64,000 nucleotides of DNA from Liolophura sinensis (lineage: Eukaryota; Mollusca; Polyplacophora; Chitonida; Chitonidae). The DNA lies in assembly GCF_032854445.1 (NCBI RefSeq), contig NC_088305.1, positions 129,001 through 193,000 on the forward strand. The letters run 5' to 3'. The notes beneath the pieces were generated by a model. That model saw only the letters and a program-made list of their open reading frames with translations. It was not told where the DNA came from and ran no database searches. Positions 48,225-59,129 of this stretch are shown one piece after another. Position 1 is the stretch's first letter; the number at the start of each line of letters is the position of its first letter. Position numbers and translations under genes: made by a program.

Positions 48225-48325
48225 TTCTTTATCATTCATATATTGGTGTTTAATGCCGTACTGAGGAATTTTTGCACCCGCATGCCGGTTAGATTTAGGG
48301 GTGAGGGAAATCCGAGTTTCTTTCT
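48225..48325 (-). mobile_element. SINE relic
   Basis: attggtgtttaatgccgtac and tgaggaatttttgcaccc are followed by eroded core sequence (gaggg aaatccg). Confidence 0.6.
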
Positions 48326-48589
48326 AGACTATCAGGATATGTATATTAGCAAAACAGATATTAACAAAAAACATTTAATCTAAAAATCGCATGCACTATT
48401 TTTTCGTTTAGAGTAATCTTAAAGAAACTAAAATCCACTTCGTTGTTTGTGTTCCCTTCTGAGACATTTTTGTTGCTTTGATTTTTTTACACTTTTAATG
48501 GCGAGCCTTTTCCTTGTTTTTTTTTCTTATTTATTTTTTTCTAGTTTTTCTTTTTGTTGTTGTTTTTGACATGCATGCGTATCGATCAT

Positions 48590-48800
48590 TCTTGTTAACG
48601 TCTTTAGTGTAATTTACAGCATGGATTTTAGGAGCTGTTCCTTGAAACCTTCTGGAGAAGGAGACATACTGATCCAGATTCGTGATTACGGACAGACCTT
48701 GATTGATGTACGAGTCTCCAAAGCCAAAGAAGTCCAAATCTTCACTGACAGAATTTCACGACTGAGCCAAATGCTTTCTTGAACTCGATCAATGTGCTGA
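48590..48800 (-). pseudogene. Non-LTR retrotransposon reverse-transcriptase fragment
   Basis: Read on minus: IEFKKAFGSVVKFCQ (counterpart of the 'D..KAFDSV.W.FL' motif of LINE reverse transcriptases), then after a frame change DLDFFGFGDSYI (counterpart of 'L..FGFG..FI'), then QGLSVITN and diverged sequence. Stops and a frameshift show it is dead. Only the finger-palm start is present. Confidence 0.5.
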
Positions 48801-49179
48801 AGAAAATCAGAAATGCTTTTTTTACATCCAAATGAATGAAAAACAAAGTACGAGTCTTATGTTTTCCACTTGTAACCTGCATTCTCCTCAAAATACCGTG
48901 GGATTTAGTTCATTAATAATTTCTGCCCTCTTTGACGATCTTGAGTATATGCCGCACTATGTCTGTTTTATATTTACCCCATATATCTAACGAGAATGCA
49001 TACACTGCTTTTTTCCTGGCGACAACATTTATTTTTATCTCGTTAAGTAAGTGAATTTTATGTGTAATTTCTATTCCAAAATTTTGCTGTAGTTTAAAGA
49101 AATTTTAAAGGCAGCTCGCTGGTTCAGATCTGTGTGCCTTCTTCTTTTTCCTACATTTTGAATGTTAGTGAAACTTGAA
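48801..49179. other. Unique or eroded-retroelement DNA
   Basis: The minus strand contains lysine-rich short frames that may belong to the same LINE relic, but the order of parts is not clear. Confidence 0.3.
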
Positions 49180-49390
49180 CTTTTGATTGATCAACTGATG
49201 TTTAATGCCGTGCTCAAAAACGTTTCATTTATCACATGATGGCGCTCAGGCATAGACGGGAGTAGCCGGAGTAAACCATCCACATTCATTGGGCACTGAC
49301 ACACCTCTGAATTGTAAGCCGCAGCCGAAGCTGAATTCGAACTCGCATTCATCAGTTGCACCCACTTTGGCGCAGTGTGAATACAAATCT
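49180..49390 (-). mobile_element. Diverged SINE
   Basis: tgatgtttaatgccgtgctc and aaaaacgtttcatttatcac are followed by a diverged core. The complement of a B-box (aattcgaactcgc) lies at 49,333-49,345, in the right place for a minus-strand head. Confidence 0.6.
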
Positions 49391-49399
49391 ACCCTGGTA

Positions 49400-50560
49400 T
49401 GTAACAAATGCAGGAACCTGCCCCAGTATCTGACATCCGGGAAAACTGCACCAGTATCTGACAATGGGGAACCTGTACCTGTATATGAGAACGGCATCCC
49501 TCCACGGTGTGTGAAAACGGGAAAACCTGAACCAGTATCTGAAAATGGGGCAACCTGTACCAGTATCACACAACGGAGAAAACCTGCATTAGTATTTGAC
49601 AACAGGGAAACTGCACCAGTACCTGAAACAGGGAAACCTGCACCAGTGTCTGAGAACAGGGAAACCTGCACCAGTATCTGACACCGTGGAAAAATGCACC
49701 AGTACCTGGCAACTAGGAAACCTGCAACAGTATCTGACAACGGGGAAACCTGCACCAGTATCTGACAACAGGAAAACCTGCACCAGTATCTTACAACAGG
49801 GAAACTTGCGCAAGTATCTGACACTGGGGGGAAACCCGCACCAGTATCTGACAACTAGGAAACCTGCACCAGTATCGGACAACGGGGAAACCTGCTCCAG
49901 TATCTGACAAAGAGGAATCCGCACCGGTATCTGACAATGGGGGAAACCTGCATCAGTATCTGACAACTAGGAAGCCTGCACCAGTATCTAACAACAGGGA
50001 AACCTGCACCAGTATCTGACAACAGGAAAACCTGCACCAGTATCTTACAACAGGGAAACTTGCGCAAGTATCTGACACTGGGGGGAAACCCGCACCAGTA
50101 TCTGACAACTAGGAAACCTGCACCAGTATCGGACAAAGAGGAATCCGCACCGGTATCTGACAATGGGGGAAACCTGCATCAGTATCTCGCAACTAGGAAG
50201 CCTGCACCAGTATCGGACAACGGGGAAACCTGCACCAGTATCTAACAACAGGGAAACCTGCATCAGAGACTGACAACTAGGAATTCTGCACCCATTATCT
50301 GACATTATTGGAGAAACCCGCAGCAGTATCTCACGAGGAAATCTGCATCAGTATCTGGCTGTGGTTAAACGTGTACCAGTATTTGACAATGGAAAATTCT
50401 GCACCAGTGTTTGACAGCTGAGAGCCTCAGTGCATCTTGCACTGAGGACATCTGCGCCGTCATCTCACAAGGAAATTTCATCAGTATCTGAGGAGGAAAT
50501 CTGCATATGTATTTGGCGAGAAAATCTGCATCAGTACCTGACGAGGAGATAATGTTGGTT
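49400..50560. repeat. 28-bp tandem array (about 40 copies)
   Basis: The unit contains caccagtatctgacaacagg, then gaaacctg. A block of about 200 bp at 49.76-49.95 kb recurs about 253-285 bp later, including the rare acttgcgcaagtatctgaca. The right end (after 50,290) is diverged. Confidence 0.93.
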
Positions 50561-51038
50561 CAAGATGGATCTGAGCTGTGTGAGTGACAAAACTTCCACA
50601 AACCCATCTTTTGGAGACATTTAAGGTGGAGATACCGAGCCAGTACAAGCGCGTTAATCATACCCAGATCATTTCGTATTTTAATGAACACACATTAGCA
50701 ATAAACACATGTAGTAATAACTCACAGCACCTATTTACGTCTGAAATCTTTTAACCTCATTACCAATTTCGTATTACAGGCCATTGTTAAACAATACAAG
50801 AAGCAATATGCACAGACGAAAAGTGTCGATATATGTGAGAAAAAAAAGACAAAAATCAAATTCAGAAAACCATTTTTAGTTATCTTAACCTTGTTGTCGT
50901 TCAGTTTCCCAGGACGCACCAGACGCAGGTCTCCAACAGAGAATTTATAGATTCCGTCGCTCTGAATGTACGTGGAGCCTTGGCGACAATGAGCGACCGA
51001 CGACGTTCGCGGCACAGTTTGCGCGGTATTTGATCATA
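50561..51038. other. Unique DNA, doubtful minus frame
   Basis: The minus frame 50731-51015 includes a protein-like stretch (GSTYIQSDGIYKFSVGDLRL VRPGK) but has no signal peptide, no recognised family and no good splice sites. Not called. Confidence 0.25.
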
Positions 51039-51170
51039 TTCCTTACAGCTCATGCGTTGCTCTGTACCTTCGGGTTTACATCACGGCCACCACTCGCAAA
51101 TTTGGTACAGAAATCATGAACCACGCCGAGGTCATTGGGGTCGGGGTGATGAGGCAGGCAGTGATGTCAG
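51039..51170 (+). repeat. Dispersed 'catgcg' repeat, copy 2 of 4
   Basis: ccttacagctcatgcgttgc, then tctgtaccttcgggtttaca, tcacggccaccactcgcaaa and tttggtacagaaatcatgaa. Later gtgatgaggcaggcagtgat matches gtgatgagacaggaacagcc near 55,239. Shared order over about 130 bp. Confidence 0.6.
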
Positions 51171-52539
51171 AAAAACAGACAACCCATCGATTGCCACGTC
51201 TTCTGCAAAGTACGTCACACATGGGAAAGACTTTGCCCCTGGGGTGTTTATCCTCGCTGTCAACATGACATGTCGAAGACACCATGTAATATAAAAGATT
51301 ACACCATAGAAAATAAAACCACAACAGTGACTACAGTGTGGTAGTTTACATATGGTTAAACATATTACCGTTGAAATCATGCCTCTTGTCAATATACCTC
51401 AATCAGAATTTTATAACTGTTCATGTATAGGTTTAAAAAGCAGCAACGTACACGTCCCCTTGCACCAGTCATTAGACAAAATTTGGTTAAAAACAAACAG
51501 CAATAAACAACAAAAAATCAGTGGTCTTAGTTGCTTAAAAAATAATGTTCGCATCAGGGTAATCAAACGGTAGTGTTACATCAAATCGATGTGGAAGAGA
51601 CTATAAAATATAACACTATAAAATAAAACATTTGCAGGGTTGCTTTCATATTTCAGCTAAGACGCTGTTATCAGGGTAGGCTTCGGTGAGATAGGCACGG
51701 TGTCAAACAGCGACCACACTTACAGTGAGCCGGGGAGGTCGCTCGTTGGTGGCAGCGAGAGTTCGGGCAGATCAAAAGTTTTCCCAAACTCTGTCTGACA
51801 GAGCTAAAGGAGCTGGAAACCTCTGGCATCAGCAAAACGACAAAAAAAAAGTGGGGAGCTCAGCTGTTTAAACGAAATTAAAGTTTGAATTACATACGAA
51901 AAAAAAATAATTGAAACACAAAATTAGGTTCACAATAGTTTGATACTGAATTTTATTTGGTATGCTTGTGTAAAAGCTTTGCGGTCGTGTTGTATTCTGT
52001 ATCAAATTCAATAACACTGAGTAACGAATGTTGAAATAATGGAACACTTCAGTTCACATTTTCACTTCAATATTAGTTTTTCAACATGTTGATAAATAAC
52101 AAAACAATAACATCATAGATACGTGTTTATGCTTATTATAAGTAAGCAAATAAATATATTACAATTTATATGTTCAAGGTATCATGAGGATAAATATGAT
52201 TTGCCTTTATAGTATTGTGAAATACAATGGATGGCTATCACAATTTAAATTTGTAATGACGCAATCTGTACAAAGTTATATGTGCATTAAACCAGCCCTG
52301 TGCACGGTTCACTCATTCCCTCGTACCAGTTACGTAAAATATACGCGTCACACTCATGCATGAAGGTCACAAGATGTACCAAATTTGAAGATCTGGATCA
52401 ACGGCAATATATTGGCGGCAGTCAGGCAATAGCGTTTGCGGAGAGAAAACATGAGTAAATGGACTGAACATTGCGGAAAAAAAACAACAGCTTAACACGG
52501 ATAAACATCAAACAAGGATTGGGAGATGAAAAGGACGAT
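51171..52539. other. Unique A+T-rich DNA, no gene recognised
   Basis: Frames 51352-51573 (plus) and 51076-51392 (minus) have no motif. No array. The right part (51,850-52,300) is strongly A+T-rich. Confidence 0.4.
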
Positions 52540-53066
52540 CTATCCAGAGGATGTGAAGTTGATGTGAACTGTGCTCTTATTTATTGTCGCATTGTTGAAC
52601 ACCCCTCCAAAACTTTGAGGCGTGACTGAAAACTGGGATTTTGCCATTTGGATGGTATTTCTACCGTTAAGTGTAACACTACAGTCGACAGCGTCGGGCA
52701 TTTGCACTGGGAGTGGCGTGACTGACATGCGAGTATTCTCAATGGCATTTTCACTTTCAGCATTTTCTGAGAACACACTTGAAGCATGCAAGGTATTGCT
52801 AATTTCACGGCGTTTCGAAACGAACGGTTTGGTCACATAACTCCGTACACTGGATTCATTGCGGTGACCTGTCACATAGATAACGTCCATAACAGAAACC
52901 CCAATATCAGCAAGAATTGTGGTTGTCGTAGCCCGGACGCAGTCGTTCGTGTACCGGCGACTAAGTTTTGTTTCGCGGGAAATATCAGACATCATGGATC
53001 CGATCGTTTTGTGACCCATTGGTTGATGGCCATACCATGGTTTGTGGTTCTTTTGTTTCTTTGTTT
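52540..53066 (-). pseudogene. Crypton/KIAA1958-like tyrosine recombinase fragment (C-terminal part)
   Basis: A minus frame opens after a TAA near 53,067. It reads KPWYGHQPMGHKTIGSMMSD, IS.ETKLSRRYTNDCVRATT, TTILADIGVSVMDVIYVTGH and RNESSVRSY, then a tail with KRREISNTL, ending INFTSSG-stop. The order (PLG-K-T-ish box, YTN..(V/L)RATA, SGH.NE.S..SY) is the C-terminal catalytic part of the phage-integrase-like domain in Crypton elements and in host proteins derived from them (KIAA1958, ZMYM family). The putative nucleophile Y (RSY) and GH are present. The usual H of H-x-x-R is D here (NDCVR). The N-terminal half is missing, so it is a relic or a last exon of a domesticated gene. No start or splice support for function. 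Confidence 0.7.
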
Positions 53067-53324
53067 ATATTTGTCGTCTGCTTTATTCAATGTAAACAAC
53101 AACCTCTATCCACCCATAGAACTACAATAGACTCGTTCAGAAGTCAAACGCTTCTGCCTCGTGATGGGGGGTATCTAATGACTCCGATAATACGCACTTG
53201 GCACAGAGCCAAGCAGTGCGTTGTATGTAATAAAAAGTCATTGAAGGGTAACAGAATATTTATTAGACGTCGACTAGTCTAGAACGCATCAAAATTCTGT
53301 ATTGTCATCACATCAAAACAATGC
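53067..53324. other. Unique DNA, nothing recognised
   Basis: Spacer between recombinase relic and SINE. A 104-codon plus frame (52968-53282) overlaps the recombinase antisense and is not called. Confidence 0.35.
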
Positions 53325-53470
53325 AGTACGCGGGAAGGTCTGCCTGCAATCTGCGAATGGTCTTGGGTTTCCCTCGGCTCTGCCCGGTTTCCTCCGGCCA
53401 TAACGTTGTTTGCCGTCGTATGTGAAATATTCTTGATTACGGCGTAAAATGACAATTAAATAAATAAACA
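53325..53470 (+). mobile_element. SINE, 5'-truncated
   Basis: gggaaggtctgcctgcaatc, gggtttccctcggctctgcc, ggtttcctccggccataacg, tatgtgaaatattcttgatt and acggcgtaaaatgacaatta, then aaataaataaac. No tRNA-like head. Confidence 0.85.
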
Positions 53471-55104
53471 AATTAAAACAAAGCAAAGGGACCAGGCCTC
53501 GGGGATGCTTAGTCCAACAGAAGAATCCTGGTTTGTGCGGGCAGGACACCTAATCCAGTCAATAGATTGCCACTTTCAATATCAGATTTTAAGTCTTACA
53601 GATGCAACTTTACAACAAAGATGACGACGAGGGACAAAAACACGTGTATTTTACGTAAGTTTACAAAATCACTGTAATGCTCTCCAAGAAAAAATCACGT
53701 GGACTGAAATCCTGTAGTCCAACGCCAAGATCAACTTTTTAAAAGTGATAGAGAATCCCATGGATACATTATAATTAAAGAAGTACAGCACAGAGAGTAA
53801 AACCAGAGCGGTGACATGTACCAAGGTATAGTATCACGTAACAATAAGCTCTAAGGGAAGGATATGCAGCTTATAAAAACATTCATAGGAAAGACTGAAA
53901 ATTCTGCATTTAAAACGCACAACGCATTGATGTATGTGTATTGTTAAATGTCCAAGAACTTTGTGAAAAAATAGAACAAACAGAAAATAGCGGGGACTGT
54001 TTCAAATTATACAAAAATGTGGAAAAAAATGAATCTCATCTCAAAGTGATTTACTCCAGCAATACGAACAATAAACAGTGGCGGTAAGGTTAGGGTTTGG
54101 ACAAACGTTGCCAGCACCTTAGCGACAAACGCTGGAATAAGTATAGCCCCAGCTTTCGCTGCTAGTCTATGTCGATTTCGTCAAGTGTACACAGTCTACC
54201 TGATCAAGCTGATATACACTACCCGCCAAAGCTTGGACTATATCTAGTCCAACTTTAGCTTCTAAGGTGCTAGCACTGTTTATTTCTGTTGTAAGATAGA
54301 CTCTCAAACTGGGATTGATATAACAATGTGTATTACAGAGAAATTAATAAATTATCTAAAATCATTATATTACACAACTTTGTGCTGATAAATGTATATA
54401 CATTCATAATCCTATGCTATATCATAACATATCTGTAGATATCGGTGTTTTACATTTACATCCAGGTATTCACTGGTATATAAACATCACTGCTAGCTTT
54501 AGTGGTTATAGTGCCTATGTACTTTAAATCCTTATCCAGGCGTAATCCCAAGAAAACATTTTCAAATTCCATTAGTAACTATATAAGACAAGCATATCCA
54601 CATTTGACATCGAATAACACGTCATGTAGCAACATGGATGGATGTACACGATTATACTTTTCAATCTTCTTTTATTAACAATGCAAGTTGCCAGTTTTGG
54701 ATTCTCTTTTTAGATAATAATATCCCACATTTTGAAATCAGGAACTCCATGTCCGCAAGGAACGATTCGTTCCGCACTTCCCAGCTTTATAGGATGCAGA
54801 ATCGACGCTGACTGGCTGACAGTGAAGATCAGGTTTCCTCAATTAAATCCGACAGTCTAGGTCACGCTTGAACAAATCCGCCCTACCTAAAATTCAGCTT
54901 AGGTTAGGCATAGTTTGGACTTGCCTATTTCTCAACGAACCAATCAGAATCGACATCGACTTTCAGATCCCAATTTCCTCAAATTCAACTTCTATTTTTC
55001 CCCCAGCGTGCTATGCACGGACAAATGTTCCGTATGATTCTGAATATGCCTTATACAATCTTCTGTATTATACCTTTCCTCTCTACATATACCTTCTATC
55101 ACAC
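53471..55104. other. Unique DNA, no gene recognised
   Basis: No array, no exon-like segment and no RNA gene seen over 1.6 kb. Confidence 0.4.
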
Positions 55105-55260
55105 TTCTTACATCGCCTGCGCCGCTTTCTGCGTTCGTTTTACATCACAGCCGCCACCAGCAAATTCTGTACTGACATCTTGAACAACACCGTAAAAAAA
55201 CATGTACACCTTCGTCCCACGCTAAGGTAACACGGTTCGCGGTGATGAGACAGGAACAGC
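55105..55260 (+). repeat. Dispersed 'catgcg' repeat, copy 3 of 4
   Basis: cttacatcgcctgcgccgct, then ttctgcgttcgttttacatc, acagccgccaccagcaaatt and ctgtactgacatcttgaaca. Contains the first copy (55188-55218) of a perfect 31-bp direct repeat whose second copy lies at 55884-55914. Confidence 0.6.
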
Positions 55261-55394
55261 CATTTTGTTCTGACCTGCTTGGTAGCTCTATACATCATTT
55301 TTTAAAGCTCGAATGTTTATGAGGCCATCGGATAGGCTATATCAGAGAAACCATGCTCATACTGCTAAAAGGTAAACATAGGTACCTGTGGCGT

Positions 55395-55502
55395 CAGCGG
55401 ACACAGCAGCGTGCGTGGGTTGCAGAAATATCTCATAGCGTTGGCAGTGATATTAAGCGAGCGTAAAAGGCAGCGCATGCGCTGTAAGGAGTGTGACTTT
55501 CC
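55395..55502 (-). repeat. Dispersed 'catgcg' repeat, copy 4 of 4
   Basis: On minus: tccttacagcgcatgcgctg, then ccttttacgctcgcttaata, tcactgccaacgctatgaga and tatttctgcaac. Lies about 140 bp from copy 3 in opposite orientation. Confidence 0.55.
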
Positions 55503-56935
55503 ATTACAAATATGAACTCCGCGTGATGACACTCGAACTCGTGTGTACATATCCGTTATTGCCGGTAAATATTATTCGTGACAATAACAGATAAAATTAG
55601 TAAAATAAGACGATACACGACTTGCATAAAAACATGATAAGTCCTGGTTGGCAAAGTGCTGAACATCTCAATCACAAGACTATCCTGTGACGAGACTTTT
55701 TTTTTTATTCAACACATTTTCGGGATTAATTATAATGTTGCATGTAACCGTCGAATTAACCATGGGATATATTCTCCAATTTACATCCCACATTTAATGA
55801 GTAAACAAAGATGCAGAACTCATTATCATATTTAAATTAATGTGTATAATGTACAAATGTAAAATAGGAAGTAGAGCTTAAATCACCGTAAAAAAACATG
55901 TACACCTTCGTCCCGGGAACATTACAGGTCCTACATCCTCCCACAACATACATGTCGAAGTTCATACATAGGTGTGAAGTGCACATACATAGGTGTGAAG
56001 TGCACTTCGGTCAACACTTGGACCTCTACTATTTCAGGTTTCCCACGAGTAACTTACATATATGCTCACCATATCGGTGAAAGGCAAGTGGACCAAAGAA
56101 CATTAAGGCATTCAACGGCTCACTGACTAAAGCCCCGCAAACAGCGAGTGTCTAAATCATTATCAAACAATGTGTTGACAACAATATGGGAGCATTCCAC
56201 ACAACAAAAGTGTTAATAAGGGTAAATAAATCATCGCTTAGCGCCACTTTGACAGTACTGCTGCTAAAAAAACGTTAAACTGATAGAAACCGAGTTGAAA
56301 TTTTGACAATCAGAAACTGTACGCAAAGATTTCTCCGATATGGCCTGCACGCTGACTGGATTTCACCGCCTTTGCTTTTATCACAGCCAGGAGTCAAATT
56401 GCGAGCTGTATGTCTTGGTGACAGGCAGACTGGTGTATACAGCGTATGAGTGGGTGTGTGAATATTATATAACAACTTCATTGACGGCATTAAACTTTTT
56501 GTTTGACCTGACATTAAATACAATCAGCAGCCAGACATAGCCCAAGGGCTGTTCAACATAGTTAGTCTTCCCGCAGCGATTAGATGCTATCATTCTACCA
56601 TAATTAAGATCTCCAAGCCAACCACTGATGTTTCGAAAGTTACATGTACATCAATCAATATATGTGACATTGCTGGTATGAAAATCCATTCTTTACTACA
56701 TGGCACATCTTATGAATGAAACTGGGACTCTAAATGTAAATTAAAATCAAATTACCTGTTAACCCACATACCACATTCGACAGCTGAACATGATGACATA
56801 GTAAATTATCAAAACTGCATGTCAAAAATGACCTTTCTGTTTATCCATATGGGGATGTGTCGAGCTTTTCATCATGGGAACTTTGCAGTTTCTGTCCATC
56901 ATCTTCTCACACCTTCTCCCTCAGGGCTTTTTTTT
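55503..56935. other. Unique DNA, nothing gene-like
   Basis: Holds the second copy of the 31-bp direct repeat (55884-55914) and a small 22-bp tandem duplication (acataggtgtgaagtgcac twice, 55,960-56,005). Short frames at 56275-56523 (minus) and 56340-56540 (plus) have no motif. Confidence 0.4.
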
Positions 56936-56941
56936 TTTATT
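56936..56941 (-). terminator. Candidate polyadenylation signal of the AVL9-like gene
   Basis: aataaa on minus followed by an A run, about 515 nt after the stop codon. The A run may itself be genomic. Confidence 0.45.
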
Positions 56942-57099
56942 TAACAGTCAATACAGAGAATTTGCAAACTGTCTTTTTGAGCTCAAAGAACACAATATAA
57001 AGAAGTCTTTCACAAAAGCCTTTTAGTCAAAACCCAGTCCACTTGGCCGTTTCCTAATCTTTCATCACTGCCTTTTTGCCCGTTTCATATAATGGCCAT

Positions 57100-57457
57100 T
57101 TCCAGCATCTCCTTCTGGCATTATTTTAGTTTCTCATCATAAGACTTTTCCAGCATCTCCTTCTGGCATTATTTTAGTTTCTCATCATAAGCCTCTTCCA
57201 GCATCTCCTTCTGGCATTATTTTAGTTTCTCATCATAAGACTTTTCCAGCATCTCCTTCTGGCATTATTTTAGTTTCTCATCATAAGCCTCTTCCAGCAT
57301 CTCCTTCTGGCATTATTTTAGTTTCTCATCATAAGCCTCTTCCAGCATCTCCTTCTGGCATTATTTTAGTTTCTCATCATAAGACTTTTCCAGCATCTCC
57401 TTCTGGCATTATTTTAGTTTCTCATCATAAGACTTTTCCAGCATCTCCTTCTGGTCA
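57100..57457 (-). repeat. 48-bp tandem array (about 7.4 copies) beginning at the AVL9-like stop codon
   Basis: On minus the unit contains cagaaggagatgctggaaaa, then gtcttatgatgagaaactaa, then aataatgc. A second subtype has gaggcttatg. The array starts within the last codons of the gene and fills the first 350 nt of the 3' untranslated region. One frame of every unit reads QKEMLEKSYDEKLK-stop or QKEMLEEAYDEKLK-stop. Confidence 0.95.
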
Positions 57458-57516
57458 GGATCTCCAGTTGCTTATCCATGATGAAACTGTAGATTTGGCC
57501 TGGTTGAAGGCTCCAC
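57455..57516 (-). CDS. AVL9: AVL9-like protein, last coding exon
   Basis: The acceptor is gttgtttttctcttttcag at 57517. The exon takes the single G left by the previous exon to give G, then GAFNQAKSTVSSWISNWRS and TGA. Together with the previous exon this makes GRAVGGAFNQAKSTVSSW, the small-residue/amphipathic tail ('AVGGAF..AK....SW') that I recall at the C-terminus of AVL9. AVL9 proteins are DENN-related and act late in the secretory pathway; in animals they are linked to cell migration and polarity. The stop is followed at once by the 48-bp array. In the +1 frame (behind a TAA) the sequence continues ATGDPDQKEMLEKSYDEKLK-stop, which could be an older C-terminus. Confidence 0.85.
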
Positions 57517-58916
57517 CTGAAAAGAGAAAAACAACTCACAAAGCTTGTAATCAAACTGTGGTTAAAGTCTAAAGAGAGTTAATGCTTTTGTAAGTAGAAG
57601 AATTCTAACTGGCACACACAACTTTTTCTGTTGCATATGAAATACCCCTGTGACCAAAATATACTGTGAACTCCCTGACCTATGTCAAAAAATAATTTTA
57701 AATCTGGAATTAAAAAATTGAAAGAAACACTAGAATGTGGATATAGGAAATACTTCCCACATATCTATACAGGCTATATGTGAAAAAGGATCAATATGCT
57801 ATGTAGCTGCAGGGGAAATTTACTTAGAGGACTCTAATGACCATTGATAAAAACAGGAAAATCAAAGCTGTATATGATAACTTCATGAAAACTAGTGTGA
57901 GTGTGGTGCAAACAGAATTACGTCTGTAAAACTCTTACCAATTCAATTTCAGTCTTTAATATGGGTGGAACAAACCAGAGTGACTGGGTTACCTTTGTAG
58001 CAAATTGGCACTCTAATACCTTAGAACAATTTGCCTGGGCAAAATCGTGTACCCTAAATCTTCTTATTTTTGGGATGGATATAAGCAGCATTGAAAGCAA
58101 AAAAATGACATTTCTCTCTCTGTTCAGAGAAGTAAGGATATGTTCAGTACATGGACTAGCCACATGAAGGAAGAAAAATGTGTGTTCCTGTGACCGGTAC
58201 ATGTGTACTGGCTAAAAAAGGGGAGATCAGATGTCCCAAAATTAGAAGGGTTAGTGTATGAACAGACTCTGATCCCAGTACACCTCCCCCTCCACACCTA
58301 CGCCCCCCCCTCACAAGTCCAGGTTTTCCCCTACGACTCAGGTCTTTCATGATAACCACCATTAAACATTATCATAACCATGATAACCACCATTAAACAT
58401 TATCATAACCATGATAACCACCATTAAACATTATCATTACCATGATAACCACCATTAACCATTATCATAACCATGATAACCACCATTAAACATTATCATT
58501 ACCACTTACTTACAACGTAATCTTTGAAAAAGAGAATTGTGCCTAAGGCATTTATTTCAGAATGTACATGGAACTACTGCCCCAAATTTCCAGATTTTGA
58601 TTTATCAGTCGTTAATATGGGTGGAGGAAGCCTGAGTGACTGGGCTAAACCACCCACCTTTGGCAAGATACTGACAAACCTTCAACCATGCAAATCACAG
58701 ATGCATAAATAGATTGCATGAACAGCCATTCTGTTGAGTTTTATGGCAGCAAGGGGCAAAAAAAATATTACCTGTCAAGAGCGTAGATTTGTTCTGAGAA
58801 ATGATGACATTGCAAATTTTATAACTAGATGAGTCTGAGGCTAAGCCTAAGACTGATGGAAGTTCCCTTAGAGAAACAGCCCCCAGGTTCCCTTGTAGAT
58901 GAGGGTGTGTACATAC
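57517..58916 (-). other. Last intron of the AVL9-like gene
   Basis: 1.4 kb. Contains two related 60-bp segments, 57,948-58,010 and 58,604-58,665 (both with tttaatatgggtgga or gttaatatgggtgga and gagtgactggg). It also holds a C-rich tract near 58,280-58,310 and the 31-bp array at 58,347. No exon seen. Confidence 0.6.
58347..58503. repeat. 31-bp tandem array (about 5 copies) in the last AVL9-like intron
   Basis: The unit contains catgataaccaccattaaac, then attatcataac. Copies start at 58348 and 58379. Confidence 0.95.
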
Positions 58917-59005
58917 CTACAGCACGTCCAGTCTGAGCCACATACTTGCCAGTCTGCGCCATGGCAGAATTTATCTTCCTGCCTCGGTCTGAGTTCTGCA
59001 TAGCA
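58917..59005 (-). CDS. AVL9: AVL9-like protein, second-last coding exon
   Basis: 89 nt. The acceptor is ctgcttggtttgcag and the donor CTGTAG|GTATGT. With two bases (AG) from the preceding exon it reads SAMQNSDRGRKINSAMAQTG, then KYVAQTGRAV, and ends with one base (G). The pattern 'S.QNS.RG.KI..A...T...V.QTG.AVG' is what I recall from the C-terminal region of AVL9, just after the HPCQG motif of the preceding exon. Both junction phases fit exactly. Confidence 0.88.
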
Positions 59006-59129
59006 CTGCAAACCAAGCAGAATATTCATAACTTTGAGCATCTGGGTTCCTCAAAAGGACTAAGAGGTGATAAATAACATGGAATTAACTGGGCAAAATG
59101 CTGATTTTTGCAGATTTTTAAAGTTTTAA

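Noticed and set aside
46704-48239. 511-codon and overlapping 312-codon minus frames as a large repetitive secreted or glycosylated protein (NHTSAVNP repeats)
   Set aside because: The 24-bp unit has no stop in any minus frame, so long frames are expected. The translation changes phase several times through deletions, and two frames are open at once.
50731-51015. Minus frame with GSTYIQSDGIYKFSVGDLRL as a gene or second PDF-like exon (another frame reads ESINSLLE)
   Set aside because: No signal peptide, no cleavage or amidation sites around INSLL, no good splice sites and no recognised domain.
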